Positions 5,497 through 6,253 of a DNA stretch of 6,253 nt are shown here, in pieces. The stretch is from Acidobacteriaceae bacterium (GTDB lineage Bacteria > Acidobacteriota > Terriglobia > Terriglobales > Acidobacteriaceae). Both the position numbers and the translations under genes were made by a program. Numbering within the stretch: the stretch's first letter is position 1; every line of letters starts with the position of its first letter. The notes under the pieces are model-generated. The model ran no database searches. It had not been told where the DNA came from and worked only from the letters and a program-made list of their open reading frames with translations. The DNA lies in assembly GCA_003135495.1 (NCBI GenBank), contig PLBX01000316.1, positions 1 to 6,253 on the forward strand, in the 5' to 3' direction.

Positions 5497-6253
5497 ATGG
5501 CCTTCGAACTCGAACTGTTTTCGCCGGTTGAAGTCGCCAAAGATTTTGCACTGGCGGTTCAGGAATACACGCTGCTTGCCGTCCAGTCCCTCGCCAATTT
5601 CTTTCGCCGCCCTCTTTACATGGGAGACATGCTGCAACAAGCCGACTTGGTCGGCGTCGGCTCCCTGCCCATCGTCATTCTGACCGGACTTTCCGTCGGC
5701 GCGCTGTTGGCCCTGAATTCAGCCAGCACTCTTCAGAGGTTCGGCGGAATCACGCTCATCGGTCAATTAGTGTCGCTTGGCATGGTTACAGAACTCGGCC
5801 CGCTCATTACCGGGCTCATGGTGGCTGGTCGAAACGCATCTGGCATGGCAAGCGAATTGGGCTCGATGGTCGTCACCGAGCAGATCGATGCCATGCGTGC
5901 GCTCGGTACCGATCCCATGAAGAAACTGGTGACACCGCGGGTCACCGCGACCGTCTTCATGCTGTTCTTCCTCAGCGTTATTTCGGATCTGGTCGGACTG
6001 GCCCGCGGACTCATGGTGGCCAAGCTATTCCTCAGTCTCGATGCCCGTCAGTACTGGAGCAATGCCTGGCAGGTGCTCGTTCTTCAGGATGTCTTCATGG
6101 GACTGTTCAAACCAGTCTTATTCGGCTTCATCATCGCGACGGTCGGCTGTTACTACGGCATGACCGCGCGCGGCGGCACGCAAGGCGTTGGCCGGGCCAC
6201 GACGCAGGCGGTGGTGGCCGCTTCCGTGTTTATCCTGGTCACCGACTTCTTTG
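5497..6253 (+). CDS. MlaE/YrbE-family ABC transporter permease, 3' end beyond the window
   Basis: The first 252 codons of an inner-membrane permease of the MlaE (YrbE, Mce-associated) family are visible. In that family the permease dimer works with an MlaF-type ATPase and an MlaD/MCE substrate-binding protein to move phospholipid or other hydrophobic substrates between the membranes. The family signature is clear: an amphipathic N-terminal helix region, GVGSLPIVILTGLSVGALLAL (about 53-73), TELGPLITGLMVAGR (98-112), the ASELGSMVVTEQIDAMRALG block with E128, Q129 and D131, and hydrophobic C-terminal helices. Family members have about 255-265 residues, so only the last few are missing. An in-frame TGA at 5488-5490 rules out any earlier start, so the ATG at 5497 is well supported even though no Shine-Dalgarno precedes it. 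Genes for the ATPase and MCE protein would be expected just past the right edge; that is expectation, not observation. It is co-oriented with the regulator gene, 122 bases after it, and separated from it by stem-loops. Confidence 0.93.
   Translation, partial: MAFELELFSPVEVAKDFALAVQEYTLLAVQSLANFFRRPLYMGDMLQQADLVGVGSLPIVILTGLSVGALLALNSASTLQRFGGITLIGQLVSLGMVTELGPLITGLMVAGRNASGMASELGSMVVTEQIDAMRALGTDPMKKLVTPRVTATVFMLFFLSVISDLVGLARGLMVAKLFLSLDARQYWSNAWQVLVLQDVFMGLFKPVLFGFIIATVGCYYGMTARGGTQGVGRATTQAVVAASVFILVTDFF

Noticed and set aside
5484..5565. 9-bp inverted repeat flanking the permease start codon
   Set aside because: TTCCTGAAC and GTTCAGGAA are 64 bases apart; repeats of this size and distance are expected more than once by chance in 6 kb.
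5763..6023. Minus-strand 86-codon reading frame
   Set aside because: It is antisense to the core MlaE signature region.

Overview
The window is bacterial chromosomal DNA of moderately high GC. Gene style and content suggest a Gram-negative soil-type lineage. Acidobacteriota is my best guess: a polytopic PDZ sensor kinase, an NtrC-type partner and a neighbouring MlaE permease fit that phylum, and several genes lack a clear Shine-Dalgarno. This placement is inference from style, not from a marker gene. I see no rRNA, tRNA, CRISPR array or insertion sequence.

Layout. Positions 1-736, minus strand: the first 245 codons of a DUF2971-family gene whose 3' end lies beyond the left edge. Its codon use differs clearly from the other genes. 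Positions 737-1092: a divergent intergenic region with a perfect TATAAT box, an 8-bp hairpin right after it, and a strong Shine-Dalgarno that leaves the start of the next gene open. Positions 1093-3921, plus strand: a large membrane histidine kinase with an N-terminal membrane anchor, an extracytoplasmic PDZ domain, about nine further membrane segments, then GAF, PAS, HisKA and HATPase. Positions 3914-5374: an NtrC-family sigma-54 activator (REC, AAA+, Fis-type HTH) overlapping the kinase gene by 8 bp. Positions 5375-5496: a spacer with two adjacent GC-rich stem-loops and an extended -10-like element. Positions 5497 to the right edge: an MlaE/YrbE-type ABC permease, nearly complete.

How they fit together. 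The kinase and activator form a co-translated two-component pair. The kinase probably senses an envelope or membrane signal, autophosphorylates at H725, and passes phosphate to D77 of the activator. The activator would then drive ATP-dependent opening of sigma-54 promoters located elsewhere, since none was found here. The permease belongs to retrograde lipid transport (Mla/Mce type). It is probably the first gene of a separate unit, so a functional link between the pair and lipid transport is only a hypothesis. The DUF2971 gene looks like an accessory insertion next to an otherwise ordinary conserved region.

The most notable points are the unusual sensor architecture of the kinase, the GAFTSA variant of the sigma-54 contact loop in the activator, and the foreign-looking DUF2971 gene. 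I found no evidence for a wholly new system.
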